From: Bacillota bacterium
GTDB lineage: Bacteria > Bacillota > Clostridia > Christensenellales > SZUA-584
Direction: 5' to 3'
NCBI GenBank assembly: GCA_023408075.1
Contig: JAEYKW010000027.1
Coordinates: 1-64,000, forward strand
Length of the DNA: 64,000 nucleotides
Shown: positions 25,223 through 33,723 of the stretch, in pieces
Layout of the letters: each line of letters starts with the position of its first letter
Numbering within the stretch: the first letter of the stretch is position 1
Position numbers and translations under genes: made by a program
The notes under the pieces: model-generated
What the model was told of the DNA's origin: nothing
Database searches by the model: none
Seen by the model: only the letters and a program-made list of their open reading frames with translations

Positions 25223-26254
25223 TTGGCAAAAGGCTTAAAAGCACTGGCTTCTTTGGGGATACTCGTCGGCCTGTGCGCTTTGTTTCTTGGCTGCACAGCA
25301 AAGGTAAGCGGGGCCGCTGCTGCGGCGACTGGCGAGATCGTCCTGGCAGGGCTGGCTCAGGGAGAACAGACTGTGACCCTTCATGACATCAAAGCGCTGG
25401 AGCCATATGAGGGGCATGTGGCTGGGAAGGACTCGCAGGGCGGTACTGTGGCGTTTGATATCAAGGGCGCGCAGCTCAGCGAATTGCTCGCGCTTTATGG
25501 CCTTGAGCAGGCGGATTTAAGCGGCATCCGGCTGACGGCCTCAGACGGCTATTCCATCGAAATACCGCATGACATATTGGCGCAAAGGGATGTGATACTC
25601 GCATATGAGACGGACGGTGCGCCGCTTGACAAAGACAATGCGCCGGTTCACGTGTTTATTCCGGGTGAGAGGGCGATGTATTGGGTACGTATGCTCAGCG
25701 AAATCGACGTCATCGAGACAGAGCCGGGTGAAGCGGTCTCGAAAATATCCATTATGGAAGCCCTTTTCGATGAAGACGATTACACCGCTTTTGAGATGGA
25801 CGGGCAGACGTATGCAGCGTTGGATACGCGATTGATCTTGGACACAGCCAGCCATACGGATACCGTTCGGATGACAGCGGCGGACGGGCTGGAGAAAAAC
25901 GAGACGCCGGAGAATTTCTATAAAGGCGTGATTCAGATGGAGGGGCCCGACGCGCCGAAGTTTGCGTCGGATAAATTACCCGTCGGCATGTCTGTGAAAA
26001 AGCTGCGAATCATTCAAAGCGGCGGGCAGGCGTTTTATTTTCTGAGCAGCGCGGCCGCTGAACCGGTAAGCATTGAAAAAATCGTGCGGGACTGCGGGCT
26101 GGTACCTGCCGAAGACGTTCTGCTGCGCTTTGACGATGGCAGTGAAAAGGTGGCGTCACCTGAGGAACTAAAGACCTTCGCTGTGGAATCTTGCGGCGAA
26201 GTGATAACAGCTGACGGGCAGCAGAGAAAATTAATAACGATTCAAATTCACTAG
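25223..26254 (+). CDS. Exported lipoprotein with molybdopterin-oxidoreductase-like domains
   Basis: 343-residue lipoprotein of unknown function. With TTG at 25223 it begins MAKGLKALASLGILVGLCAL and has lipobox LFLGC; an in-frame ATG at 25037 would place the riboswitch and terminator inside the coding sequence, so it is rejected. About residues 40-165 resemble the oxidoreductase molybdopterin-binding (SUOX/YedY) fold: IKGAQLSELLALYGL, LTASDGYSIEIP, ILAYETDGAPLDKDNAPVHVF and YWVRMLSEIDVIE. A second, more divergent copy may fill residues 200-340. The cysteine that binds molybdenum in sulfite oxidase is not evident, so it may bind a ligand rather than catalyse. Two shorter paralogues follow. Confidence 0.75.
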   Translation: MAKGLKALASLGILVGLCALFLGCTAKVSGAAAAATGEIVLAGLAQGEQTVTLHDIKALEPYEGHVAGKDSQGGTVAFDIKGAQLSELLALYGLEQADLSGIRLTASDGYSIEIPHDILAQRDVILAYETDGAPLDKDNAPVHVFIPGERAMYWVRMLSEIDVIETEPGEAVSKISIMEALFDEDDYTAFEMDGQTYAALDTRLILDTASHTDTVRMTAADGLEKNETPENFYKGVIQMEGPDAPKFASDKLPVGMSVKKLRIIQSGGQAFYFLSSAAAEPVSIEKIVRDCGLVPAEDVLLRFDDGSEKVASPEELKTFAVESCGEVITADGQQRKLITIQIH

Positions 26255-26266
26255 GAGGATAAGACA

Positions 26267-26743
26267 ATGATAAAAAAACTTGTGACAGCAGGACTCGGCG
26301 TGATGCTCGTGATTTCGGTGCTTGCGGCATGCGCGCCCGCTGCGGCACAAACGGAGCAGGAAGCGTGGTCTATCGAGGTTCAGGGTGCGGGCAGTAACGC
26401 TTTTACAAACGAAGATTATGCAAAGCTGAATCCGGTCACCATCGATACGGTGCTCAAAACCAAGGACGGCACGACGACGGATGAAAAATGGCAGGGTGTG
26501 CTGCTTAAGGATGTTCTTCATGCATTGGGTGTGGAGGATTATGCATCCATCACTTTGGAAGCGTCGGACGGTTACTCGAAAGACTATACGCCGGATATTG
26601 TGAACGACAGCCAGACGATACTTGGAACCGTTGTTAACGGAGCACCGCTGACAGAGGAAGACGGCTATGTGTGCGCGGTTCCGGCCAGCCAGCCCGGCAA
26701 TATGCGGGTGAAGCTGCTCGTTAAAATATCGGTCAATGAATAA
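26267..26743 (+). CDS. Small exported lipoprotein, paralogue of the upstream domain
   Basis: 158-residue lipoprotein with lipobox VLAAC (Cys22). The mature part has the same pattern as its neighbours: WQGVLLKDVLHALGV, ITLEASDGYSKDYTP, a VNGAPLTEEDGYVCAVP segment and a C-terminal VKLLVKISV strand, consistent with a single molybdopterin-oxidoreductase-like domain without an obvious metal cysteine. AGGAGG precedes the ATG; the gene overlaps the ECF gene by eight bases. Function unknown; a surface binding role beside the ECF component is inferred. Confidence 0.75.
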   Translation: MIKKLVTAGLGVMLVISVLAACAPAAAQTEQEAWSIEVQGAGSNAFTNEDYAKLNPVTIDTVLKTKDGTTTDEKWQGVLLKDVLHALGVEDYASITLEASDGYSKDYTPDIVNDSQTILGTVVNGAPLTEEDGYVCAVPASQPGNMRVKLLVKISVNE

Positions 26744-27311
26744 GGAAAAAGGGCTTCTGGCGTCATATACAGCACGGGACCTCATTCACGTGGCCTTGTG
26801 TGCCGCGCTCGGCATCGCCGTGAAGCCCATTCTGACGCCGCTCATACATATTATCACCGGGCCAATGGTCATCCCCGGAGGGGCCATGGCGGGCGGCTTC
26901 TATATGCTGTTTATCATTGTGCCTGTTGGGCTTACAAAAAGGCGAGGGGCATCAACGCTCACCTGCCTGGTGCAGGCCTTGCTCGTGATGGTCACGGGTG
27001 TGCCCGGCAGCCATGGTGTGCTGAGTCTCGTGACTTATGTGCTGCCCGGCGTGGCTGTGGACCTCATTTCATTAACGGCGGTCAGGAAGGGGCTCAATGC
27101 GCTAACGTGCTTAATCTGCGGGCTTGCAGCCAATGCAGTCGGCTCGTTTCTGTCTAATTTGGTGTTTTTCCGGCTGCCGCTCGTGCCGCTGATGCTGATG
27201 CTTTTTACTGCGGCGCTGTCCGGATGCTTTGGCGGGCTCATCGCGTGGCAGCTGATTAAACGGCTGCAGCGGCTGTTTCCGGCCTCCAGAAAAGGAGAAG
27301 GCGATGAATAA
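26736..27311 (+). CDS. ECF-type transporter S component, substrate unknown
   Basis: 191-residue membrane protein with about six hydrophobic segments. RDLIHVALCAALGIAVKPIL, the ITGPMVIPGGAMAGGFYMLF stretch, VGLTKRRGASTLTCLVQALLVMVTGVPGSHGV and LPGVAVDL resemble the YkoE/ThiW-like substrate-capturing S components of energy-coupling-factor importers. No A (ATPase) or T component is nearby, so it would use a shared ECF module. It overlaps both neighbours by eight bases, hence tight coupling to the molybdopterin-fold proteins. A pterin, cofactor precursor or metal complex is a possible substrate, not shown. Confidence 0.78.
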   Translation: MNKEKGLLASYTARDLIHVALCAALGIAVKPILTPLIHIITGPMVIPGGAMAGGFYMLFIIVPVGLTKRRGASTLTCLVQALLVMVTGVPGSHGVLSLVTYVLPGVAVDLISLTAVRKGLNALTCLICGLAANAVGSFLSNLVFFRLPLVPLMLMLFTAALSGCFGGLIAWQLIKRLQRLFPASRKGEGDE

Positions 27312-27810
27312 AAGAATCTGGCTGATTGCGGGTATCATAATACTGCTTGCGGCGGGTGTGGCACTGTTCGCGATGCTGAACAGTCAGGGGCTGCAAAACA
27401 GCCGGGATGACGTCGTTGTGGTCACGTATAAAGATCAGACGGAAACATTTGATATCGACTATTTAAAGGGACTGCCCAAAACAACATTTGCCGCAAACTT
27501 GGACACGAACGGACAGGACCCGGTCGAAAAATCCTTCGGCGGTGTGCCGCTCATCGATGTACTGAAAAGTGTGGGGGTCGATTTAAGCGGCGCGTCTCAA
27601 ATTGTCTTCAAAGCGGCTGACGGCTATGCAACGGCGGTTACGCCGGAGGAAGCATCGGATGTCGACAACGTTTATGTTGTCTATGAAAGGGACGGCAAGC
27701 CTTCGGGCACACTGGCACGGGGCGGAACAGGCCCGATAGAGATTGTCATCAAAAAAGATGCGTACTCACAGCGGTGGTGCAAGTATCTGCGGGAGATAGA
27801 CATAGAGTGA
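27304..27810 (+). CDS. Membrane-anchored third molybdopterin-fold paralogue
   Basis: 168-residue protein with an N-terminal membrane helix (IWLIAGIIILLAAGVALFAM) but no lipobox. The extracellular part repeats the pattern FGGVPLIDVLKSVGVDLSGAS, FKAADGYATAVTP, VYVVYERDGKPSG, GPIEIVIKKD and WCKYLREIDIE. The only cysteine is near the C-terminus, not where sulfite oxidase binds molybdenum. It ends the run of co-translated genes before MobB. Confidence 0.75.
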   Translation: MNKRIWLIAGIIILLAAGVALFAMLNSQGLQNSRDDVVVVTYKDQTETFDIDYLKGLPKTTFAANLDTNGQDPVEKSFGGVPLIDVLKSVGVDLSGASQIVFKAADGYATAVTPEEASDVDNVYVVYERDGKPSGTLARGGTGPIEIVIKKDAYSQRWCKYLREIDIE

Positions 27811-27875
27811 ATGCTGACATGAAAGATATGTACCGCGCTGCTGACAGCGTTGTACGATGATATCGGGAGCGATCA

Positions 27876-28382
27876 ATGAAGATTTTCAGTATTGTGGGAT
27901 ACTCGCATTCGGGCAAAACCACGACGGCTGTCGCCGTGATTGAAGAGCTTATCAGGCGCGGCTATACCGTCGGCGCCGTGAAGGAAAGCCATCACGCGAT
28001 CAGAACCGATGCGCAAGGGACAAATACCGACCTGTTAAAACAAGCGGGGGCGGCGCTCGTGGCGGCGCGGGGACAGGGCGAAACGCATGTTTTTTTCAGC
28101 GAGCGGCTGACGATAAAACGCTTGCTGACGTTTTTTGATTACGACTATGTGGTGCTGGAGGGCGTGAGCGATATGGATGTGCCGCAAATCGTCACCGCCA
28201 TTGATACGCAGGGAATCGAAGCGAAATTGAACGGACGCACGTTTGCGGTTTCCGGTGTTATTTCTAGGAGTATGAGCGAATACAAAGGTCTGCCCGTTAT
28301 CAACGCCGTTTTGGATGCGATACGGCTTGTGGATATGATTGAAACACAGGCTGACGATTGGCAGCGCGATCAAAAAGAATAA
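27876..28382 (+). CDS. mobB: Molybdopterin-guanine dinucleotide biosynthesis protein B
   Basis: 168-residue P-loop GTPase, normal length for MobB, which assists MobA in attaching GMP to molybdopterin. Walker A is GYSHSGKTT near residue 8, followed by VIEELIRRGYTVGAVKESHHA, a switch-like DTDAQGTNTDLLKQAGA region (reads RTDAQGTNTD here) and DYVVLEGVSD. Its place behind the riboswitch supports a cofactor role, probably for the AOR or another Mo/W enzyme. GGGAG precedes the ATG at reasonable distance. No mobA is in the window. Confidence 0.9.
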   Translation: MKIFSIVGYSHSGKTTTAVAVIEELIRRGYTVGAVKESHHAIRTDAQGTNTDLLKQAGAALVAARGQGETHVFFSERLTIKRLLTFFDYDYVVLEGVSDMDVPQIVTAIDTQGIEAKLNGRTFAVSGVISRSMSEYKGLPVINAVLDAIRLVDMIETQADDWQRDQKE

Positions 28383-28409
28383 GGTTGCGCAAAAAGAGGA
28401 GCCACGAGA

Positions 28410-29093
28410 TTGACTGAGCCGCTGACTGTACACATTGAAGAAACGATATTAACGCAAATGCAGATCGCCGCGTATCAGGTAATCCGGCGGTTTTACAGCC
28501 GCCGCAATGAGGTGCATCACATTCGTGCGCGCAGGGATGACGGGTCATGTTTCGATTTCGTTTTTAAGCGCTATGTTACGGGCGACGTTGGCACAGAATA
28601 CAATTGTCTGTGCTTGCTCAAGGGTATCCATATACCGAGTGTGTTGGCAAAGGGAGAAAGTGCGCTGGCGCTTGAATATATTAAGGGGCCGCTGCTGCTC
28701 GAAAAGCTCGAGGAAACCGAGAAAGCGGGGGAACCGTTCTGCTTTTACGTTGATATGCTCATTGACTATCTTGAACGGTTTTATAGGGCGCTCCCCGGTT
28801 ATATTTACGGCGATATCAATCTGCGCAATTTTATCATCGCGCAGGACGGGTTGTACGGCGTTGATCTCGAAATGGTATCAAAAGGCCAAATCGCAGTCGA
28901 TATCGGGAAAGCTGCGGCTTATTTATTAACATATAGCCCGGCTTATACGCCATATAAAAAGGCCATTGCGGATTATTTCATGAATCGCAGCGCGGGCCGG
29001 TTCGCATTAAGCCTGAGTGATGTCACGGACAATATGAATACGGAGCTTGACTCTATGAGGATTCGAAGGCAGCTGAGAAACGAAAGAAAATGA
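28410..29093 (+). CDS. Protein-kinase/aminoglycoside-phosphotransferase-fold protein
   Basis: 227-residue protein with the core of the kinase-like fold: a possible ATP lysine in FVFKRYV (Lys53), a glutamate in TEYNCL, the hinge-like LALEYIKGPLL, catalytic loop YGDINLRNF (Asp135, Asn140) and the metal-binding GVDLEMV (Asp152). Length and motifs suggest a small-molecule or RIO-like kinase rather than a signalling kinase. TTG at 28410 follows AAAGAGGAG; 27 bases separate it from mobB. I know no kinase with this position in Moco metabolism, so function is open. Confidence 0.7.
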   Translation: MTEPLTVHIEETILTQMQIAAYQVIRRFYSRRNEVHHIRARRDDGSCFDFVFKRYVTGDVGTEYNCLCLLKGIHIPSVLAKGESALALEYIKGPLLLEKLEETEKAGEPFCFYVDMLIDYLERFYRALPGYIYGDINLRNFIIAQDGLYGVDLEMVSKGQIAVDIGKAAAYLLTYSPAYTPYKKAIADYFMNRSAGRFALSLSDVTDNMNTELDSMRIRRQLRNERK

Positions 29094-29147
29094 AAGAGAC
29101 TCACGCGGATACTCTCATTCACTCATACATTGAATGAACGGATAGCA

Positions 29148-29178
29148 AAATAAAAAATCCATCCCCTATGCGGGATGG
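29148..29178 (-). terminator. Terminator for the LacI gene (minus strand)
   Basis: On the minus strand CCATCCC pairs with GGGATGG (plus 29159-29178, 6-base loop), followed by ATTTTTTA. It also ends the plus-strand operon less ideally, since no long T-run follows there. Confidence 0.75.
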
Positions 29179-29270
29179 CAGAGCAGTATTCTGCTGCTGG
29201 GGCTGATACCTCCTACTGACCCAAGTGAGTTATCATATTGAGATGAAGCTATATAACACAAAACTGTTAT

Positions 29271-30299
29271 TTAAATCTCCTGAACAATGCAATCCAGAAA
29301 CATGCGGACAGGTTCTGTGGATGCCCCCTTCTTAATGCGGTTAATAAGAATATCGACGGCTTGCTCTCCCATTTTTTCGGGTTCCTGTTCAATGATATAG
29401 CGAATGTTGTTGATCAGAGCATTGTCTCTGTTCTTCAAAAATTCAGTGTACGGCATGGTAAAATCATCGAATATCGCAACCTCAAAATTGCCTTGCTGCG
29501 GGTAGTCTGTCAGATTCAGCAGATCATAAAAATAACGCATATCCCACGACGTATTTAACAGAAATGCACTAAACCTCCGCGCAGACGTCAGCAGGGAGTA
29601 TAAAGGCTGCCATTGATAATTTCTGTCCGGGTATATGATTTCGTTGTGGCCTGTCAGCCCATGCTTGTCAATCGCGCTGTAATAGCCTTTGAGCCGCTCC
29701 ATGGAAACGTTGGTAAGTGTGGATTTGTCCTGAACAATGCTGAGCAAACGCTTATGGCCCCGCATAATCAGGTACTCGGTAAGATTGAACATCGCATCGG
29801 CATTTTTGGAAGTGACAAAGGAATAGGCCGGGCCATCAATGTACCGGTCGATAAAGACCATAGGAAAATTGTCATTGGCCAAAGATTCATACATGTCGAT
29901 GTTATCCACTGTGTTGCAGGGATTAACAATGATGCCTCCAAGATTGGCATTGATGCAGAATTCGAGATACTGACGTTCTAAAACGCTGCTCTCGCAGCTG
30001 TTGAATATCATAAGCGAATAGCCATATTCATTGATTTTGGCTGTGATTGCGTTTGTCATTCTTATGATCAAATCAAAGTCAAAGCCCGGCTGAATAAGAG
30101 CAATGAACTTTTTGTTTCTGGTATTCGTCGCAGACGATTTCGTGGGGCTGTACCCGAGATTGTTTGCGGTTTTCAGAATCAAAGAACGTTTTTGAGATGA
30201 AACACGAACTTCTTTTCCGTTTAGAACTCTGGAGACGAGCGCCTTAGAAACATGTGCTTTATCGGCAATCATTTGTATGGTAACCTTGGGTTCCTGCAT
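29271..30299 (-). CDS. LacI-family transcriptional regulator
   Basis: 342-residue regulator. The helix-turn-helix is at the N-terminus: VTIQMIADKAHVSKALVSRVLNGKEV followed by a hinge (LILKTANNLGYSP); the rest is a sugar-binding type I domain starting at KKFIALIQPGFDFDLIIRM. ATG at 30299 is preceded by AGGAA; in-frame ATGs further up lack support. It is divergent from the second sugar importer operon. GATAAA-containing palindromes at 30331-30344 and 30452-30468 in the shared upstream region are candidate operators. Confidence 0.9.
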   Translation of the reverse strand: MQEPKVTIQMIADKAHVSKALVSRVLNGKEVRVSSQKRSLILKTANNLGYSPTKSSATNTRNKKFIALIQPGFDFDLIIRMTNAITAKINEYGYSLMIFNSCESSVLERQYLEFCINANLGGIIVNPCNTVDNIDMYESLANDNFPMVFIDRYIDGPAYSFVTSKNADAMFNLTEYLIMRGHKRLLSIVQDKSTLTNVSMERLKGYYSAIDKHGLTGHNEIIYPDRNYQWQPLYSLLTSARRFSAFLLNTSWDMRYFYDLLNLTDYPQQGNFEVAIFDDFTMPYTEFLKNRDNALINNIRYIIEQEPEKMGEQAVDILINRIKKGASTEPVRMFLDCIVQEI

Positions 30300-30330
30300 A
30301 ATATAATAATTCCTCATTACAAAATCTAAA

Positions 30331-30344
30331 GATAAATGTTTATC
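30331..30344. promoter_or_regulatory. Candidate LacI operator 1
   Basis: GATAAATGTTTATC is a perfect palindrome 32 bases upstream of the lacI-type start, suited to autoregulation. Confidence 0.5.
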
Positions 30345-30451
30345 AACCCTATGAAGCAGATCTCGCGGAAGAGGAGCCCTTCCTGCCTCAATCATCCGCG
30401 AGTTGCGCTATTCTGGCCAGAATAGGTCATGCGCGATCTGAATACTTAAAT

Positions 30452-30468
30452 TGATAAAATGTTTATCA
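30452..30468. promoter_or_regulatory. Candidate LacI operator 2
   Basis: TGATAAAATGTTTATCA: 7-base arms, 3-base centre, perfect symmetry. It shares the GATAAA...TTTATC arms with the site at 30331. Confidence 0.55.
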
Positions 30469-30602
30469 TCACTATATGATAATATCAGACTGACATAAAT
30501 ATTTCAAGAAGATTTAAAAAATTTACCAATGATATTTAAAGCATGTATATTCATCACCAAACAATAACAATAACAGGCCTAATATTAATGAGAATATGTA
30601 AA

Positions 30603-30644
30603 ATATCTAATAAATACTCGATAAAGTGAGTATTTATTAGATAT
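30603..30644. repeat. Perfect 17-base inverted repeat
   Basis: ATATCTAATAAATACTC (30603-30619) and its exact complement GAGTATTTATTAGATAT (30628-30644) flank an 8-base loop GATAAAGT. No T-run follows, so it is not a standard terminator. The 30396-30941 interval holds no gene; it is A/T-rich and contains this repeat, operator 2 and another GATAAA at 30705. Confidence 0.85.
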
Positions 30645-30941
30645 ATGTGAATTATAAAGATATATAGAATTGGAAGAGTGAATAAGGCACATTATTGACT
30701 TTGTGATAAACAATGCACCAATAATAAAATTTATCTACGAAACATCGCGTGTGTTATAAAACAGGTCTGGATTTGAAAAAGATAAATCGGCGCGGTGACA
30801 GCCCTAAGCATCTCTGAAAAAGGATAGTACGGGCTATAAGAAACAGAATGGATTTACCACACAGCAATAAAGTATGAATCCCGATTAGATGGATTCTATA
30901 TAAAGGTTTGTCCGCAAAACTATAATTATATGGAGGAGAAA

Positions 30942-32138
30942 ATGAAGAAATTAAAATCTCTTGGTGCACTCCTGCTCTGCGTTGTGATGCTGGCGGGGAT
31001 TTTCTCGGCTTGCAGCCCGCAAGGCCCATCCGAGCCTTCGGCTGATGCGTCAGCTGAAGCGCCTGTTGAATCCTCGGCCGATACGTCAACAGAGACACCT
31101 GCGGAAGGTGCAGGCAGCGGTTACAGGGTCGGGCTGTCTACGGCAGTTTGGGGCAACACCTGGTCTGCAGCTTATGTGAAGGATTTTGAAGAAGCCGCGG
31201 AAGATTACAAGAGCCAAGGCCTCATCTCCGAGTATCAGGTTGCAACAAGCGCTTCCGATTTGACGCAGCAGATCAACGACTGCACAGCCATGATCAACAA
31301 AGGCCTCGATGCCCTGCTGATTTGGCCGGTGTCGGCGGAAGGCATTAAGCCGATTGTTGACCTCGCAAAGGAGAAAAACGTGCTGGTTCTGATCTGCAAC
31401 GATCCCGCAGCCTTCGAAGGAACTTACGGTGTATTTGGTAACAATGAAGCCTTCATGAAGGTCATCACCAACTGGTTCGTCGAGCAGCTGGGCGGAAAGG
31501 GCGATATCGTCCAGATCGCAGGCATATTCGGTCATCCGGCAAACGAGCCCCGCCAAGCCGTTGTGGACAGCATACTTGCCGATTATCCCGACATCAAAAC
31601 GCTGGCGACCGGCGAAGGAAAATACTCCGCCACCGAAGCGCAGTCTGTGATGACCACGTTCCTTTCAACCTACAGCAAGATCGACGGCGTACTGACTCAG
31701 GACGTGATGAGCGCCGGTATTTTGAACGCATATAAAAATGCGGGTGCCGAGCCCACGCTTGTGACGGGCGATTACACGAAAGAGTACATTGACATGTGGG
31801 CTTCAATGCCGAAACTGAACTCGATTACGGTGACGGTCAGCCCCGGAATCATCAAGGATGCGCTCGGCATCGCGCTGAACCTGCTGCAGGGCAAAACGTT
31901 CAAAGACGGAACGCTTCAGCCGAATCCGATGAATCCCGACCTCGTGAACACGATCGTCAGAGATCCGGCTTATGTGGTCACGCGTGAAGGCGATCAGAAC
32001 GCGACATGGATGGAAGGCCTCAACGGTTCCAAAGCCATTACGCTGGACAAAGCCGTTGAACTTGTGAAAGATATGCAGAATACCGATTGCCTGGACGGCT
32101 GGCTGACACAGGAAGAGATTGACGCGTACTTCAACTAG
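30942..32138 (+). CDS. Sugar ABC importer binding lipoprotein (system 2)
   Basis: 398-residue lipoprotein with lipobox IFSAC and a Glu/Ser/Ala linker to about residue 55. The type I binding fold begins at YRVGLSTAVWGNTWSAAYVKDFEEAA; LTQQINDCTAMINKGLDALLIWPVSAEGIKPIV is the typical sugar-family helix and loop, and VLTQDVMSAGILNAYKNAGAEP follows. ATG at 30942 follows TGGAGGAG. It heads the operon divergent from the LacI gene, so its ligand may also be the inducer. Confidence 0.92.
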   Translation: MKKLKSLGALLLCVVMLAGIFSACSPQGPSEPSADASAEAPVESSADTSTETPAEGAGSGYRVGLSTAVWGNTWSAAYVKDFEEAAEDYKSQGLISEYQVATSASDLTQQINDCTAMINKGLDALLIWPVSAEGIKPIVDLAKEKNVLVLICNDPAAFEGTYGVFGNNEAFMKVITNWFVEQLGGKGDIVQIAGIFGHPANEPRQAVVDSILADYPDIKTLATGEGKYSATEAQSVMTTFLSTYSKIDGVLTQDVMSAGILNAYKNAGAEPTLVTGDYTKEYIDMWASMPKLNSITVTVSPGIIKDALGIALNLLQGKTFKDGTLQPNPMNPDLVNTIVRDPAYVVTREGDQNATWMEGLNGSKAITLDKAVELVKDMQNTDCLDGWLTQEEIDAYFN

Positions 32139-32164
32139 CAGTCGAAATAAAAAAGCTGATGAGC

Positions 32165-32190
32165 AGGGCTTGCAGAAATCTGCAAGCCCT
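32165..32190 (+). other. Hairpin after binding-protein gene (system 2)
   Basis: AGGGCTTGCAGA (32165-32176) and TCTGCAAGCCCT (32179-32190) form an 11-12 pair stem with a tiny loop and no T-run, between the binding-protein and ATPase genes. Confidence 0.65.
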
Positions 32191-32217
32191 TGCCCATACA
32201 ATGCGCAGGAGATAATA

Positions 32218-33723
32218 ATGGATCTTGAATTTAAAAACATCTCCAAATTATACGGCGGAATCCATGCGTTAAAAAACGCAAGCCTGTTGCTGTCGAGCGG
32301 TGAGGTAAGAGCGTTGCTGGGCGGAAACGGCTCCGGAAAATCCACATTGATCAAGGTGGCGTCCGGTCTTGTTAAACCGGACGAGGGAGAAATTTTCATT
32401 AACGGGGAGAAAATCGTCATCCATTCGCCCAAAGCTGCGAAGCGGTTCAAAATCGTGGCAACCTCTCAGGAACTCAGCATATTGCCGAATCTAACAGTCG
32501 GAGAAAATATTACACTCTGCCAAATGCCAACGAATAATGGCGTATTCACGAATCGCAATGCGATACGGCAGGAGACAAAACGGATACTTGAAAGACTCGG
32601 CCTCGAGGGCGACATCGATACGCCGGTTCGGGATTTGCCTATCAATAAGAAATATTTAATTGAATTCGGCAAAGCCATCTTTCAGGATTTTGACATACTG
32701 TTGATCGATGAAATCACATCGGCCCTTTACCGTGAAGATGTTGAAATCGTCAAAAGCATCATCAAGCAATACAAAGCACTGGGTAAGATCATTCTGTTTG
32801 TATCACACCGTATGTCGGAGATATTTTCGATTTGCGACACGGTAACCGTGATGCGCAACGGAGAAATCATATCCACATTTGAATTGAGCCGGACCGATAC
32901 CGACATGCTGCTGACCGACATGACGGGTAAGAGCGAAGTGAACCCGGATTGTCCTGTCGCAAAGGAGTCGAGGGAAGCGTGTGGTGCGGTTTTAGAAAAA
33001 CGGGCATGTCTCCTGTCGGTAAAAGATTTAAAGATAAAAAGCTATGATACAAAAATAGATTTGAACGTGGCAAAAGGTGAGATCATCGGCGTGGCGGGTC
33101 TGCAAGGGCACGGCCAGTCTGACATTGTGACGTCTCTGTTTGGTTTGTCCGACCCGGTAGATATTGAACTCGAAGGCAGGCATGTGCGCATTGACAACCC
33201 CAAGCACTCGGTGAAACAGGGGCTGGCTTATGTCTCCGGCGACCGCGAAAGGGACGGCAGCTTCAAGAGCCACGACCTTTCGGAGAACATAAAAGTTGTT
33301 CAGGAACTTGTTTTAAAGAAAAAAACCGACGCATTGGAGATACTCAGGCAGCTCAATGTGAAATATGGAACGGCCAGACAAAAAATCACGTCGCTTTCCG
33401 GCGGGAACCAGCAGAAAGTGATTTTGGGGCGCTGGATTCATACCAGTCCGCTGCTGCTGCTGGCGAATGACCCGTCCAAGGGTATTGATGTGAAAGCCAG
33501 AAGCGAACTCCGAGAAATATTATGGGCGCTGGCAGACAACGGCATGTCGATGATCTTTGTTTCAAGCGATGAGGACGAGCTGGTCAGTCTGTGCGCCAAC
33601 AAACAAAATGCACACGTCATCGTGCTGTATGAGGGTAAAATCGCCGCCACGCTGAAGGGAAGCCAGGTCACGCGTGACAATATCATCATCGCATCCCTGG
33701 GGAAGGGGGATAAAAACGAATGA
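32218..33723 (+). CDS. Sugar ABC importer ATPase with divergent motifs (system 2)
   Basis: 501-residue fused ATPase. Domain 1: Walker A GGNGSGKST (Lys41) is intact, Walker B reads ILLIDEITSAL (DEI for DEP), and the signature is degenerate (LPINKKYLIEFGKAI). Domain 2: altered Walker A GLQGHGQSD, good signature LSGGNQQKVILGRWI, but Walker B reads LLLLANDPSKGID, Asn417-Asp418 replacing the usual Asp-Glu. One ATP site therefore lacks the canonical glutamate. ATG at 32218 follows CAGGAG; the first permease starts in an ATGA overlap. Confidence 0.9.
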   Translation: MDLEFKNISKLYGGIHALKNASLLLSSGEVRALLGGNGSGKSTLIKVASGLVKPDEGEIFINGEKIVIHSPKAAKRFKIVATSQELSILPNLTVGENITLCQMPTNNGVFTNRNAIRQETKRILERLGLEGDIDTPVRDLPINKKYLIEFGKAIFQDFDILLIDEITSALYREDVEIVKSIIKQYKALGKIILFVSHRMSEIFSICDTVTVMRNGEIISTFELSRTDTDMLLTDMTGKSEVNPDCPVAKESREACGAVLEKRACLLSVKDLKIKSYDTKIDLNVAKGEIIGVAGLQGHGQSDIVTSLFGLSDPVDIELEGRHVRIDNPKHSVKQGLAYVSGDRERDGSFKSHDLSENIKVVQELVLKKKTDALEILRQLNVKYGTARQKITSLSGGNQQKVILGRWIHTSPLLLLANDPSKGIDVKARSELREILWALADNGMSMIFVSSDEDELVSLCANKQNAHVIVLYEGKIAATLKGSQVTRDNIIIASLGKGDKNE

